64,000 nt of DNA from Cranoglanis bouderius. Its lineage: Eukaryota > Chordata > Actinopteri > Siluriformes > Cranoglanididae. This document shows, one piece after another, positions 45,171 to 55,562 of this stretch. A model generated the notes under the pieces. It made no database searches, was not told the DNA's origin, and was given only the letters and a program-made list of their open reading frames with translations. The stretch covers positions 15,767,310 through 15,831,309 of the forward strand of contig CM042546.1 in NCBI GenBank assembly GCA_023630585.1, given 5' to 3'. The number at the start of each line of letters is the position of its first letter. The first letter of the stretch is position 1. A program made the translations under genes and the position numbers.

Positions 45171-46728
45171 TGACCTAATGGGTACTCCTCCAAAAGATGT
45201 CGGAGAGATTAACAGATCAGCTCGAAAGGGGAAATTTGGCTAATTTAGTATTACTGATCAACTATTCGTCCAGCGATAAGTTGAAACTAGTGTATTCATT
45301 AATTATGCATTAGATATTACCTCCGTGGCCACCGGCAATAATATCCTAAACATAGTGAAATATTATTTAAAGAGCATGTAGCAGAATCGCAATTCAAGGC
45401 AATAGACACTTGTAAGCAATAAGAACACGTATATTTAAGAACAGACAAGACTTTATTGAACTACTCTTTGACACAGAAACTAATCGAACATATAAACACA
45501 TGCACGTACGCATACACACACACACACACACACACATAAACGGGTGATGATGAAGAGTGAATGAAGTTCCGAGTCTCTGTGTTGAAGGGATTTCCTCGTT
45601 ATGTCGTGGTGTCGTCAGCGGTCTGGTCGGTGAGAGGCGTCTCGAAAGACCAATCGGAATGCTGAGTGGAATGAAGGCGGGAGGCTTGAAAAGCAGGCGG
45701 CGGCTCTCGCTGGGTCCCCAGGCCGAGGTAAACGTGATCCGATCTCCCCGACGTTGATTGGCTCTGGAGACCCTCCACCGACCCCGTCCTTCGAAGCGGG
45801 CCAAGAAGCAAGAGACACGAGAGAGAGCGAAGCAAGCGACCACCAGCGAAACTTGTGTTCTTAGGATTTTAACACTTCCTGGGCTAGTCCAGCCCAGAGT
45901 GCTTCCTCCAATCAGTATTGTCTTTGGGCAGGGTGTTAACCAGATTCTCCACCTATTATGCTAATCAGCCCCTTGTCCATTGTGGATGAGTGGATTATTA
46001 AACTTTGTCCTGAAACTTTGCATGTACATATCAGAACAATCGACACAAATTTCCTTACTCTCATGATTTAGGAAATCACTCAATGAACACATACATACCA
46101 AACAAGACATGTTTGACTATACTTAAAGTACATTACTAATATTTAAAATACAATGATCCTCCTAGGGCTACTACACTAATACGTGATTAAATGGAATAAT
46201 TAGCGGCAACTTAATGGTGATACACATGAAGAAAATAGAACAACACATGGTAGGAAATAGGTGATTGCAGTTGTTCAAAGATGTATTAATTCCCACAGTC
46301 GTTGCTCCTGGTAGGCACCGATTGTGGAATGTGCGAGTCCTTGTGTGGAATGTGTAATCTTTGTGAGTGAGCGAAAAGGTCTCTCCTTTCTTCCAGAATT
46401 TATTGGCCTTACTGGTCTGGCCCAAAAGGCCTAAATCACTGCATATGAGAGCAGTTTCTGTGGTCGAGAGGGTTCAGCCCTGGGTCAGGGAGGCCTTTAA
46501 TGCTTGCCGTGTTGGTTGAGATAAGGCAGATGCACACGGTGGATTTAAGTGGCTCCTGGGTGTCTGGGGTGGATTCCTTGTTTTATGGCTCCCTGAGTGG
46601 AGACATTTTGGTCCAGAGTTTCTTGTGGGTTCTCTGGCTGAGAAGGCCCATTGTTTTATTTCTTCTGGTTATAATTGTGTGAATTACATGATGCTGCTTG
46701 TGCTGAGGCATAACACTACTGTCTGACA
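45171..46728 (-). mobile_element. Candidate long solo LTR (1.56 kb)
   Basis: This block is exactly what copy 2 of the direct repeat has in addition to copy 1. On the minus strand it begins TGTCAGACAGTAGTG and ends TTAGGTCA, so it has TG...CA ends. It has AATAAA at 45451-45456 (minus strand) and a CpG-rich core (45560-45840). An alternative smaller unit, 45377-46175, also has TGTAG...CTACA ends. No clear target duplication was found for either. Frames in the CpG-rich part have no known domain. The type of retroelement is unknown. Confidence 0.5.
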
Positions 46729-47202
46729 TCTACCTGATCAAACTCACTTCAGCATGTCTGTCAAACTGGAACTCAATTTCTAACATTCAGTATGACCTTG
46801 AAGCTAAGAATAATGGAATCAATGGAGTTATGAAATTTGGGAGAAAGACCAAGCCCGAAGTTTCTGCATGGTTCTCCTAACCATGCGCTGTTCTGGGGGT
46901 TCTGGCGATCTAGTGCAAAGCAGAAGCTTCCAGAATTCCAGCCCAGGTTCTCCAGTCATTATAAGTGCACAATCACTATTCATATCATTTAGTTGAGGGC
47001 ATGGTCTACACTCACAAAATGTATAGTGATCTAATAAAGCTGTAAATGTAAACATAAAAATGATATCTTTAAGTGTCCTGGTGCAACTAATCAGCCATTG
47101 GGTTTTTTTCTGCCAGTCTTGGAATCATAAGGTAATGAACATTGTTCCCTTAGTCCTAGTGCCCTTCTGGTTTTGATCTCTGAAACCCCAAGAAATAGGT
47201 GG
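46729..47202. other. No gene recognised
   Basis: It starts with the right part of direct repeat copy 2 (46729-46768). The rest is unique-looking. Confidence 0.5.
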
Positions 47203-47925
47203 CATGATGGTATAGCAAGTAGTGATGCCACTTCACAGCTCCAGGGTCCCTGATTTGATCTTCTGCTTGGGTTATTGTCTTTGTGGAGTTTCGCCTATTC
47301 TCCCTGTGTCCATGTGGTTTTCCTCTGGGTTTCCGCCAACACTATATGGCCAGAAGTATGTGGATACCTGACTGTCAAAGCCGTATGTGGGTCTTCCCAC
47401 ATATTTTTGTTGCCATAAAATTGGAAGCATACAATTGTCTAGAATGTTTTTGTATTCTGTAGCAATAAGATTTCACATAACTCAAGTGGGCTGCACAGAG
47501 TCCCGACCTGAAATCCACTGAACGCCTGACATCAGTACCCAATTTCTTGCGCTATTGTGACTGAATGGGCACAAATCCTCACAGTCACATTCCAAATCTA
47601 GTGGAAAGCCTTCCCAGAAGAGTGGAGGTTGTTATAGCAGCAAAAGGAGACAATTTAATATTAATGCCCATGGTTTTGGAATGGGATGTTCAATACTCAT
47701 GTGTCTACATACTTTTGGTCATATAGTGTGCCTCCCAAAACATTCCAGTAGGTGGATTAGCTATGTTAAACTGCTCCATGGTGTGAAAGAGGTGTATGTT
47801 GAGTGTTCACAAGAGGTGTATACTGTGTACTCCTGCCTCATACCCAGTGTTCCCGGGATAGGCTCCGGATGCACCATGACCCTGACAAGGATAAAGAGTT
47901 TACTGATGATGAATGAATGAACCCC
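47203..47925 (+). mobile_element. tRNA-derived SINE split by a Tc1 miniature
   Basis: The left part (47203-47339) has the head 'gcatgatggtatagcaagta', 'cttcacagctccagggtccc' and 'attctccctgtgtccatgtg'. The right part (47729-47925) has 'aggtggattagctatgttaa', 'cccagtgttcccgggatagg' and 'accctgacaaggataaag', then the (GATG/GAAT)n tail. Both parts join to one full SINE of the family at 4222. Confidence 0.87.
47340..47728 (+). mobile_element. Internally deleted Tc1-like element (389 bp)
   Basis: The inverted ends are 'cactatatggccagaagtat' and 'atacttttggtcatatagtg'. The interior shares 'gtggaaagccttcccagaag' and 'taatgcccatggttttggaa' with 14930-15409. It sits inside the SINE, between body blocks that are adjacent in other copies. 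Confidence 0.88.
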
Positions 47926-49052
47926 AAGCAATGCTGCTAGATATTTGAATTTTTAGATGTAAAGCACCTCATGAACCTCACTCACACTCATGAACCTCAT
48001 GAACCTCACTCACACTCACACACACATTTGGCTTCTATATGAGGAACAGCTCTTATTCTTAAATATTCCGAATATTGAACATTTCCTTACTTTGTTTTAT
48101 ATTTTTTCAAAATTCTAAAACTTTCTGTTTATCTCCAGTTTCAAAACTAAAAAATAAAATTCCAGATTTTCAATGTGGTCTCTGACATTTGGACCCTACT
48201 GCATGTAAAAGACATATTATACATAAAAGACATTATTATACATAATTAACTTTAAGAAATATGAATAAATCCAACAAAATCTGCAGCTCTTATAAAACAA
48301 GCTTTTTTTGGCCCTGTTTAAAGGTAAATTATAGCTACACTTTACCTTTAAATATAATCTTACTGTTGCATTAATGTATGAATCCACATAAAATGATTTA
48401 AAGATCCTTTACAGTGAGTCATCCATTATAGATTATGAAAAAATGTGAAATGTTAAAAATTTGGAATATTTCACAAGTCACGAGAAATTTCATCACCGGA
48501 CTTTCCCGAAGACTTTACCGAAGAAGAAAAGTAAGTTCTCATTTTATTTCTTGATTTTAATATTGATACTGATGAGTTCACTTTGAAAGTGCAGCTCTGT
48601 TAACCAAATTATAGATTGGAAGTAAATGATTAACTTCACAAAAAAAATACATTTTGGGTCATTCAGGTAACTCATAACTCATAATATTAGGTAACTCATG
48701 TCCTCATGTCATTAGCATGCACACTAGATATCCACACTTTGTGTATTTGCTCATTGTGTGCTAACAATCTCAACCCTGTTATTCATTTAAGAGCAAAATA
48801 AAGCAATTGTCAGCAAAGAACTGTTGTAAAATATGAGATATTGTCGCCTGAGATGGATTAACACATTTTTTAATTATTAAATATGTAAATTCTTAGATAT
48901 TATCCTGATATTCAACCCAGAACTACATTGTAGAACGTTGTATTAGAGCTTCAGGTCAACGATTATTCATATTGGTGTAATTTGTTTATCCTGATCAGTG
49001 ATGCAGTGAAAGTTGTTTGAAAACCTCAGAATCTAATATGACCATCTGGTTT
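47926..49052. other. No gene recognised
   Basis: A small direct repeat of 'catgaacctcactcacact' lies at 47970-48022. The rest is AT-rich with no recognised feature. Confidence 0.5.
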
Positions 49053-49647
49053 TGTTAGGTCACGCTGTGAGCGCGACTCCACTTCCCAGAATGCACAGCG
49101 GCCTACAAACATGGTCGCCCCGGACTCGCACACACAATCACAGCAGCATGCACGGCGGCCTACTAACATGGCCGCCACGGACTACACTTCCCATGACACT
49201 CCTTCACTCCCACGCTCACGGTCACCCTCCTTCTGATCACACACCTGTTTCCAATTCCATGTTCACTCACACACACTCTATTTAAAGACTTTAGTTTGTT
49301 TTGCACTTCGTGAAGTATTTGTTCGTTTTCACACAAACATTTACCAAGCCTTTATTCAATGGACTGATTACTCTGGCTTTGAAACTTGCTAACGTTTACG
49401 GATTACAGATTATTGCTCATTCCTGTGGATTTACTGTTTTGTGTTTTTTGACCTCTGCTCACGTTTTTTGGATTTACCCTGTGCCTAGCCTTTGAATACT
49501 CTGTTTGCCCATTTTTGGAACTTTACCTGTTATACTACTATTCTCCTGCCTCGCGTTTTGGAACTGTTTACTGTGATTCAGTTTGTCATTAATAAACGTC
49601 GAATTTACTCTGCACTTGCATCCAGCCTTCCCGTGTATTCCCTAACA
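49053..49647 (+). mobile_element. Solo LTR with perfect target duplication
   Basis: It starts TGTTAGG and ends CCTAACA, so the termini are inverted. The 5-bp duplication ggttt flanks it at 49048-49052 and 49648-49652. It has a TATA-like tatttaaa at 49279-49286 and AATAAA at 49591-49596, followed by the 3' motif 'ctgcacttgcatccag'. The internal duplication 'cggcctacaaacatgg'/'cggcctactaacatgg' suggests an enhancer-like repeat in U3. Structure fits a Gypsy-type LTR left by recombination between two LTRs. Confidence 0.93.
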
Positions 49648-49652
49648 GGTTT

Positions 49653-52286
49653 CAGTAATATTTTAACATGAGTGAGGGATGTAAACCAGACAAGAAAGAG
49701 ATTAGTATAAGATTTTTTTTAATTAAAATTAGTAAGAATTGTTCATATATTTTTGAAACTCAATACATTTTAAAGTTAGACAAGTCACATGACTGAATAG
49801 TGACAAGTTACCCTGTAATGCTTCCTCTGTGAATATAAATCAGACAGTTGAAAGTGTTGTGTTTCACAATGGTGCTTCATGTTACCACTTTTGTCTTGTG
49901 CCATAGACTCTGAACAGATGAGATGCCCGTTTTGAATAAAAGCATACTTCTCTGTTCACTTGCCTTTAAACATTTATGTTTTAGGCATCAACTTTTATTT
50001 TAAATAAGCCATGTCGGCAGTTCACTAATCTGACCAGAGAGGGTAAATAAAATTAAAAATCTATTAAACTCTCCACTTTCTGACCTAATGTGTCTAGCCT
50101 TGTAGCTAGTCTCTGGTCTTATTAGCTGTCTTCAGCTAACCAATTTCATCTAAATAATTGCAACCAAAGACAACAAAGTTCCGGCGAGAATTTTTTTATT
50201 CAAATATCAGAGTGTGAGCACTGTTACGACGTTCGTCAAATAAATAAATAAATAAATAAATCACACCAATACGCAAAACTTAGAGGCCAGCTACAAATAC
50301 TGTAGTGGCAATGTCAAAACATAAACAAAACATGCAAATAAATGTCTTTTATATCTTTATTACCTGAAAAAATACCTTTATTACCTGAAACTGATTGATG
50401 ACGTAAGCAGAATGTAATTCTTTACTGATTTTCTTTAAGTGCCGGTCTAAAGGATCTTCTTCAAACAATATGACCAAGATTTTATTGGGATCATCTTGTA
50501 TCACTGAAATCGCACAGCGTGAAACTGGTTTAAGCCACAACAGAGGATATGCCAGAAGCTGAGCTAGAGTCACTGAAATAAGATCATTTTTTCATATGTT
50601 TATCAGCTTTGATGCAGTATTTTTCAAGTGTTTGATTCTGTCTGAAATTAATCCATTATAGAGTGCATCATATTGTGCTTTTGCAACTAGGAATGCTCTA
50701 GGGATTGTGGTAAAAGAACAAGAAAAGGACATGAGCATGCAAGGGACCAGTCATTTAACATATATTTGTCATATATTGCTTCTTAAACCTTATGTTCTGA
50801 TCAGGTCAAAATGAGGCATTCAGTTTTGTCAGAACAGGTGCACACATTAGGTATCACAAACCAATCACAGGACAGGGGTGGAGACAAGATTAGAACCAAA
50901 ACAAAGGCACATGGCAAAGCATAAACAATGTGATGTGAACTCAAAACAAGCAACACAAGCAGTGCTCAATGAACAGTTGTTCTCTCACCAGCCTTGATTT
51001 TCTTTCTCTTTCCTGAAGTTAATAAAACCAAAAAATGCAGCTTGTTTTTGCCTTTTGTCCTGAATAGTGTCTGCTATGAAAGTCCAAGTGTAAGGTGTAA
51101 GCTCTGGGTTAAAAACTTAAGACAGGTCATGAGTAAACACTGGCACAAGGTTATTACACGGGACTATGTCTCACATTTTATTCTCACTTTGAATTTTGAT
51201 TGTTGTTATTATTGTTGTTGTTTTGTGACTCTTTTGTCTTGAATTTAAGCCCTGAATCAGCACTGCCAGCACAGGAGCTGCTTGAACACAAGTTAAAAAA
51301 AAAAAAAAAATCAGCAGGAAATCACTGGCTCAAGAGAGGCCTTACTCAATCTGTCCTCTTTTAACACATTAGCAAAGTCAACTTTTACCCTTCCTCTTTC
51401 TGCGTTTTGAAACATTGTCATACAAAAGAATCCACATTAATAAACATATGGTAACAATGCAAATTTGACTTTACTGAGTAAATACAAGGCATTAAGAGAT
51501 ATAGAGATAGCAAATACGACTGAGTTTTATAGGAGCACATGGGGTTACCATTTGAGTGAAATACAGTTAAGTGCAAATGTCTGCTTCCCCCCTACTTAAT
51601 TTATTTGTTTGTTTAATTTTATCAAATATTCTGCTCAGACAATCCTAGAATTTGGTGTGCTTTAACTAATGTTTAATAACCCAGTTGGAACCAATGCTAA
51701 GGTGGCATTTTTGACCAAGCTCAAACCAACAAAATGAACCAAACGTAAAGTTAACTTATCTCAACATAGCAATTTATGCTAATTTTCTATAGTTTGTTTT
51801 TATATGGGAGGCAAAAAATAAAAAATCCTGTATGAACCGTTGGTAAATCCAGCAAAAGAGAACATCTTACTAAAGTATGCTCATCTTGCTACTTGTCAAC
51901 TTTAAATGTGATTTTTAACAAGTAGGTCAAACTGAAAATGTAAGGAAGAAAAGTATATTTTTTTATCTTGAATTTGTATTTGGTTATTCAGTTTCAAATC
52001 CAGTACAAATCTAATAGAATACTTAAGTACAGTAATGAAGTAGTGAAGTATTTTCAATGCCTGGGGAGTGCCAGGTCAGTGCTGCTCGGTGGTGTAGTTC
52101 TCTAAACTCTGGTTCTCCAAAGTAAACTAGCTGACCTCAGCATGTGTCTCTCTATCACAACTTTGTTTGAAATCAGACAAGGCAAATAGGGAGACTCTTT
52201 CTCTCTCTCCCTCTCAATTGGAGAAAACCTCCTACCACACAATCAGAAAAAGAGTTCTTTAGCAGTCCTTTGGAAATTTAAAAGTT
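49653..52286. other. No gene recognised; one antisense LTR-like scrap
   Basis: The segment 50815-50935 holds, on the minus strand, 'catgtgcctttgttttggtt', 'tctccacccctgtcctgtg' and 'tgcacctgttctgac', as in 11940-12330 and 29340-29625. An A run lies at 51294-51310. The remainder is AT-rich. Confidence 0.45.
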
Positions 52287-52356
52287 CACTATATGGCCAG
52301 AATAACAAGCACAGGTGTGATGGTCAGGTGTCCACAAATTTTTGTCCATATAAAGT
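52287..52356. mobile_element. 70-bp Tc1 miniature
   Basis: Only the two inverted ends remain: 'cactatatggccagaa' and 'gtgatggtcaggtgtccaca' plus 'aatttttgtccatataaag', then TA. They match the ends of the 480- and 389-bp relatives. Confidence 0.8.
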
Positions 52357-53040
52357 ATTAAGCTCTCTGAAGGGTGTATACTAGGAACCACCTCTGAAAT
52401 CTCAGAATCTTAAGATGTTCCTCCCAAGATTTATCATTCGATTAAGAAAAATACACTCAGTGCCTATAACAAAAGAAATGAAAATCTCATAAGATGAAAA
52501 TTTCATGTCAGCCCTAAGTATCTCAACTAATTAATGACAACAATAAACAATTACTAGAAATGGCATGATAACACTTTCTTTTCTGATACTGATACAGATA
52601 CTGAAACCAGTATCAGTTGATACCGATACAAATACCCATCCCATAATGTTTAGTTAAAAACAACAAGATTTAAAAAATATTTTTTTAATTGAAGCACTTC
52701 CCAGTTACTCTGACATAGAAATCACTTACATTAAATACAGTAAAAGTATAAAATCATTTACATTGCACAAAGTATAATGCATAAATATAATTATGTCAAT
52801 CGTAACAAAAGAAAAAAACAGTCAAGTCTCTTTATATGTGAATATTCCCAGTTCCAAAAGTACATTTCTTCTCCAAATCCAATTCCAATCATTGCCATTT
52901 GTTACAGGATCTGATATTAAATTTGTTTTCTCTGATATCCAATGCACCAATTTTATTTATTTATTTATTTATTTGCTGATATCTACCTGATACCAATATT
53001 GGATATAAAAAAATAACACTATAATGTTTTTTTCCTGCTA
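52357..53040. other. No gene recognised
   Basis: AT-rich sequence with a (TTTA)n stretch at 52953-52975. Confidence 0.5.
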
Positions 53041-53045
53041 CTGAT

Positions 53046-53753
53046 TGTTACGTGACCAGGGAAGGAGGGAAGCAGGATGCACTCGCAGGGGAAAGTGGTC
53101 AGTTTATTAGGAACAAAAAGACACATTCAAAAGTAAAGGGACTACTTAACAAAAATCTAAACAATCAGCAAGTCACCGTTCCAACAAATCATAGGGCAAT
53201 AATTCCAAACACTTACAAGGCAAAGTCCAGGAAATCACGAAACCGCCATTCAAAGGCTTACAGGGCAAAACTCCAGGAGGCTACGAGGCAGGAATCCAAA
53301 AAACCCGGGAACGCCGGGTAAACAAAAGCATAGGAAAAACGCAGGAACCAGGGAATGCCTGGTTAACAAAAACATCCAATAAACTTTTGCTTCATCGCTA
53401 TCTTTAACATCCAACATCAAATTCATCAGATTCATCACATTCAAATTCAATACTCCGCCTCGAAGTGGACACAGACAGGGGTTTAAGTAACACAGTTCAT
53501 TCTAACGCAAACAAGACCAAATCAGCGACACCTGGAAACGATAATCATCTGTTAAAAGGAGAACCAATGAGGAAACGGGGGCAGAGACATGTCGCAACAC
53601 AAAAACAAACATGCACATGGCAAAGTAAACAAACGCAAAGTGAATCGCGCTGGAATGCGCTCCGTGGAATCCAGAAGGGCGCTGCTCCGCTAGCAGCGTA
53701 GCGAGAGGGAGATGTGCTGCTCCGTAGCGGAGCAGCGAGAGGGAGAGCTAACA
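53046..53753 (-). mobile_element. Solo LTR with perfect target duplication
   Basis: On the minus strand it starts TGTTAGCTCTCCC and ends CACGTAACA. The 5-bp duplication ctgat stands at 53041-53045 and 53754-53758. AATAAA (minus) lies at 53103-53108, followed by 'gcgagtgcatcctgcttcc', similar in layout to the 3' motif of the other solo LTRs. The U3 part has a 'gagcagcg' direct repeat (53690-53735). The apparent frames at 53052-53321 and 53465-53701 lie inside the LTR and are not genes. Confidence 0.92.
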
Positions 53754-53758
53754 CTGAT

Positions 53759-53999
53759 AAGTTAATAAACCCCACCAAAGCAATACCAGCTGAATTCCTT
53801 TCCTTGGAGTTTGCTAAGTTTTTCCAAGATAACATCACATGTATTAAAACAATGTTTTAAGCTCTTGTGTTGATGGATTCAACCTTTCTTGTTCTGCATA
53901 TCCATGCACTCCATCCAAAGACTACTTTCTGTATTTTTTTTTTCTTCTTTTACTTATTATTAGCAACTACAGGCTAAATCATTAATCAATCCTTTCATT
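53759..53999. other. No gene recognised
   Basis: Ordinary sequence with a poly-T run at 53935-53944. It may belong to the 3' region of the LINE tail that follows. Confidence 0.45.
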
Positions 54000-54085
54000 G
54001 AGGTTTATTTCAGTAAAGCACTTTGGGTTGCATTTTATGTATGAAAAGCTTTATATAAATAAAGTTTATATTATGTTATATTACA
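54000..54085 (+). repeat. LINE-type 3' end
   Basis: 'gtaaagcactttgggttgca' and 'aaaagctttatataaataaa' followed by (TTATA)n match the common 3' terminus of fish L2/Rex-type LINEs. A similar terminus is at 58607-58675. Confidence 0.55.
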
Positions 54086-54086
54086 T

Positions 54087-54089
<3 letters not shown>

Positions 54090-54152
<63 letters not shown>
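54090..54152. repeat. (TG)n microsatellite
   Basis: About 31 TG units at the truncated left edge of the next transposon. Confidence 0.98.
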
Positions 54153-54154
<2 letters not shown>

Positions 54155-54156
<2 letters not shown>

Positions 54157-54340
54157 AACCAAGTCCTCACAGTACAGAAACAGAACCCAATTATTCAAAT
54201 GAGACAAAAATATTATACTTGGTCATTTGTTTACTGAGGAAAATGATCCAATATTACATATCTGTAAGTGGCAAAAGTATGTGAACCTTTGCTTTCAGTA
54301 TCTGGTGTGACCCCCTTGTGCATGCACATCGGCTTGGAGG
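54155..54340 (-). mobile_element. Tc1-like transposon, left part
   Basis: 'gagacaaaaatattatactt' plus 'ggtcatttg', then 'ggcaaaagtatgtgaacctt' and 'gctttcagtatctggtgtga', is the inverted repeat and subterminal DNA of a common fish Tc1 family. It breaks at 'ggcttggagg' and resumes at 59831 with 'cttggattttagcccattcc'. The outer tip is lost at the TG tract. Confidence 0.88.
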
Positions 54341-54583
54341 CAGTGGCGGAACTAGGGTTTTATACATGGGGTGGGTCCATAGACCATGACAGAAAATTTG
54401 TGTGTAACCCTAAACTGCCATCTAAGGAGTGACTGAATGAATGAATGAATGGATGAATGAATGAATCCTATGATTGCTGATTAGAGGTAGAAGTGATAAT
54501 TCACTTAACCAGGAGTTCTTCAGTGTGGCAGTTAGTGAGGTTGAAAATGTGTGTGATGTGTCAGGTTTAATGTTTGCAAGACA

Positions 54584-54997
54584 TTGACGGCCACCATAGG
54601 GTACATTCCCGCACCTAGAGGTCCTTTTAGGCACATAATGATGGATTTTGTGGACATGGGTGAATATAAGAAGGGCAAAAGGTACATATTGATGCTTGAG
54701 GACCGTTTCAGCCGGTGGGTGGAAGCAGCGGCTACGTCCAAGGAGGATGCTAAGACGGTGGCTAAGTTTTTGTGTCGGGAAGTCATCCCAAGATTTGGGA
54801 TGCCGGATTACCTCAGTTCTGACAATGGTCCTCATTTTGTTAATGCCACTATTAAAGCAATTACAGAGGCACTATGTATTGGACACAAGTTGGATTGTGT
54901 ATATCATCCTCAGTCACAGGGGATGGTGGAACATGCCAGTGGGGTCCTGAAGGCTAAATTGGCCAAGATTTGTGCCAGTTCAAACCACTACCTTTAG
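54584..54997 (+). pseudogene. pol: Endogenous retrovirus integrase catalytic core
   Basis: The frame encodes the retroviral integrase core, which joins viral DNA to host DNA. Counting from the first Met in the frame (not a real start), Asp21 (in MMDFVD), Asp80 (in SDNGPHF) and Glu116 (in SQGMVEH) sit as the D,D-35-E triad. Before the frame, a Cys-X2-Cys pair at about 54553-54565 lies in another reading frame. It probably belongs to the zinc-binding domain, so a frameshift separates the two. The frame ends at a stop after CASSNHYL. Resemblance is to gamma/epsilon-type fish retroviruses. No protease, reverse transcriptase or gag is present in the window. Confidence 0.88.
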
Positions 54998-55098
54998 CCT
55001 TAATGAAAATACGCTCGCAAACTAACAATACACATCAAAACCCCGCATGAAATGCTTACTGGCAGGCCTATGCCTATGGCGTCTGTGAGGGACCCTCT

Positions 55099-55533
55099 TT
55101 GGATCAACTGGAAGGCGATTTGCAAAACTATGCACATTATTTAACCCAGATCCACAGAACTTTGTATTCACAGGCTCGTGAGGCCACTCACGGAGAAGAC
55201 GTAGCAGAAACAAACAGACTGGTGGAACCAGGTGACCACCTCTACATCCGAGTCTTCAAGAGGAAGCACTGGAATAAACCTCGCAGGAAGGGTCCATTTA
55301 AGGTGGTTCTTGCCACACCCACAGCTGTGAAAGCTGAAGGAAGAGAGCAGGGGTATCACCTGAATCACTGCAGCCATGCCGCTGACAAAGGGAGAATCCT
55401 AGCGAATCCTGGGACAAGCCTACCGTGGGAAGAAACTGCATCAGTCGAAGAACAAATGGGACCAGAACTACGCACAGATTCAGGCAGTAGTGAGGAGGAT
55501 GAACCAGTGGCAGGTTTGTCACAGGGGGCATGA
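55099..55533 (+). pseudogene. pol: Endogenous retrovirus integrase C-terminal domain
   Basis: This frame continues the integrase after a broken stretch (54998-55098). It has VEPGDHLYIRVFKRK and NKPRRKGPFKVVLATPTAV, then YHLNHC. This is the C-terminal SH3-like DNA-binding domain pattern of gamma/epsilon retroviral integrases. An acidic tail (SGSSEEDEP) follows and ends in a stop at 55533, as expected at the end of pol. Its Met is internal, not a start. It lies 101 bp after the core fragment and in a different frame. Confidence 0.85.
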
Positions 55534-55562
55534 GCCAAAGGGGGCACGAGGCAGCCCTGTAA

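Noticed and set aside
45394..45843. 149-codon frame in a CpG-rich block
   Set aside because: Lies inside the candidate LTR and includes a CA microsatellite; overlapping frames on both strands look equally good.
53052..53701. Two lysine-rich plus-strand frames
   Set aside because: Both fall inside a solo LTR with defined ends and target duplication.
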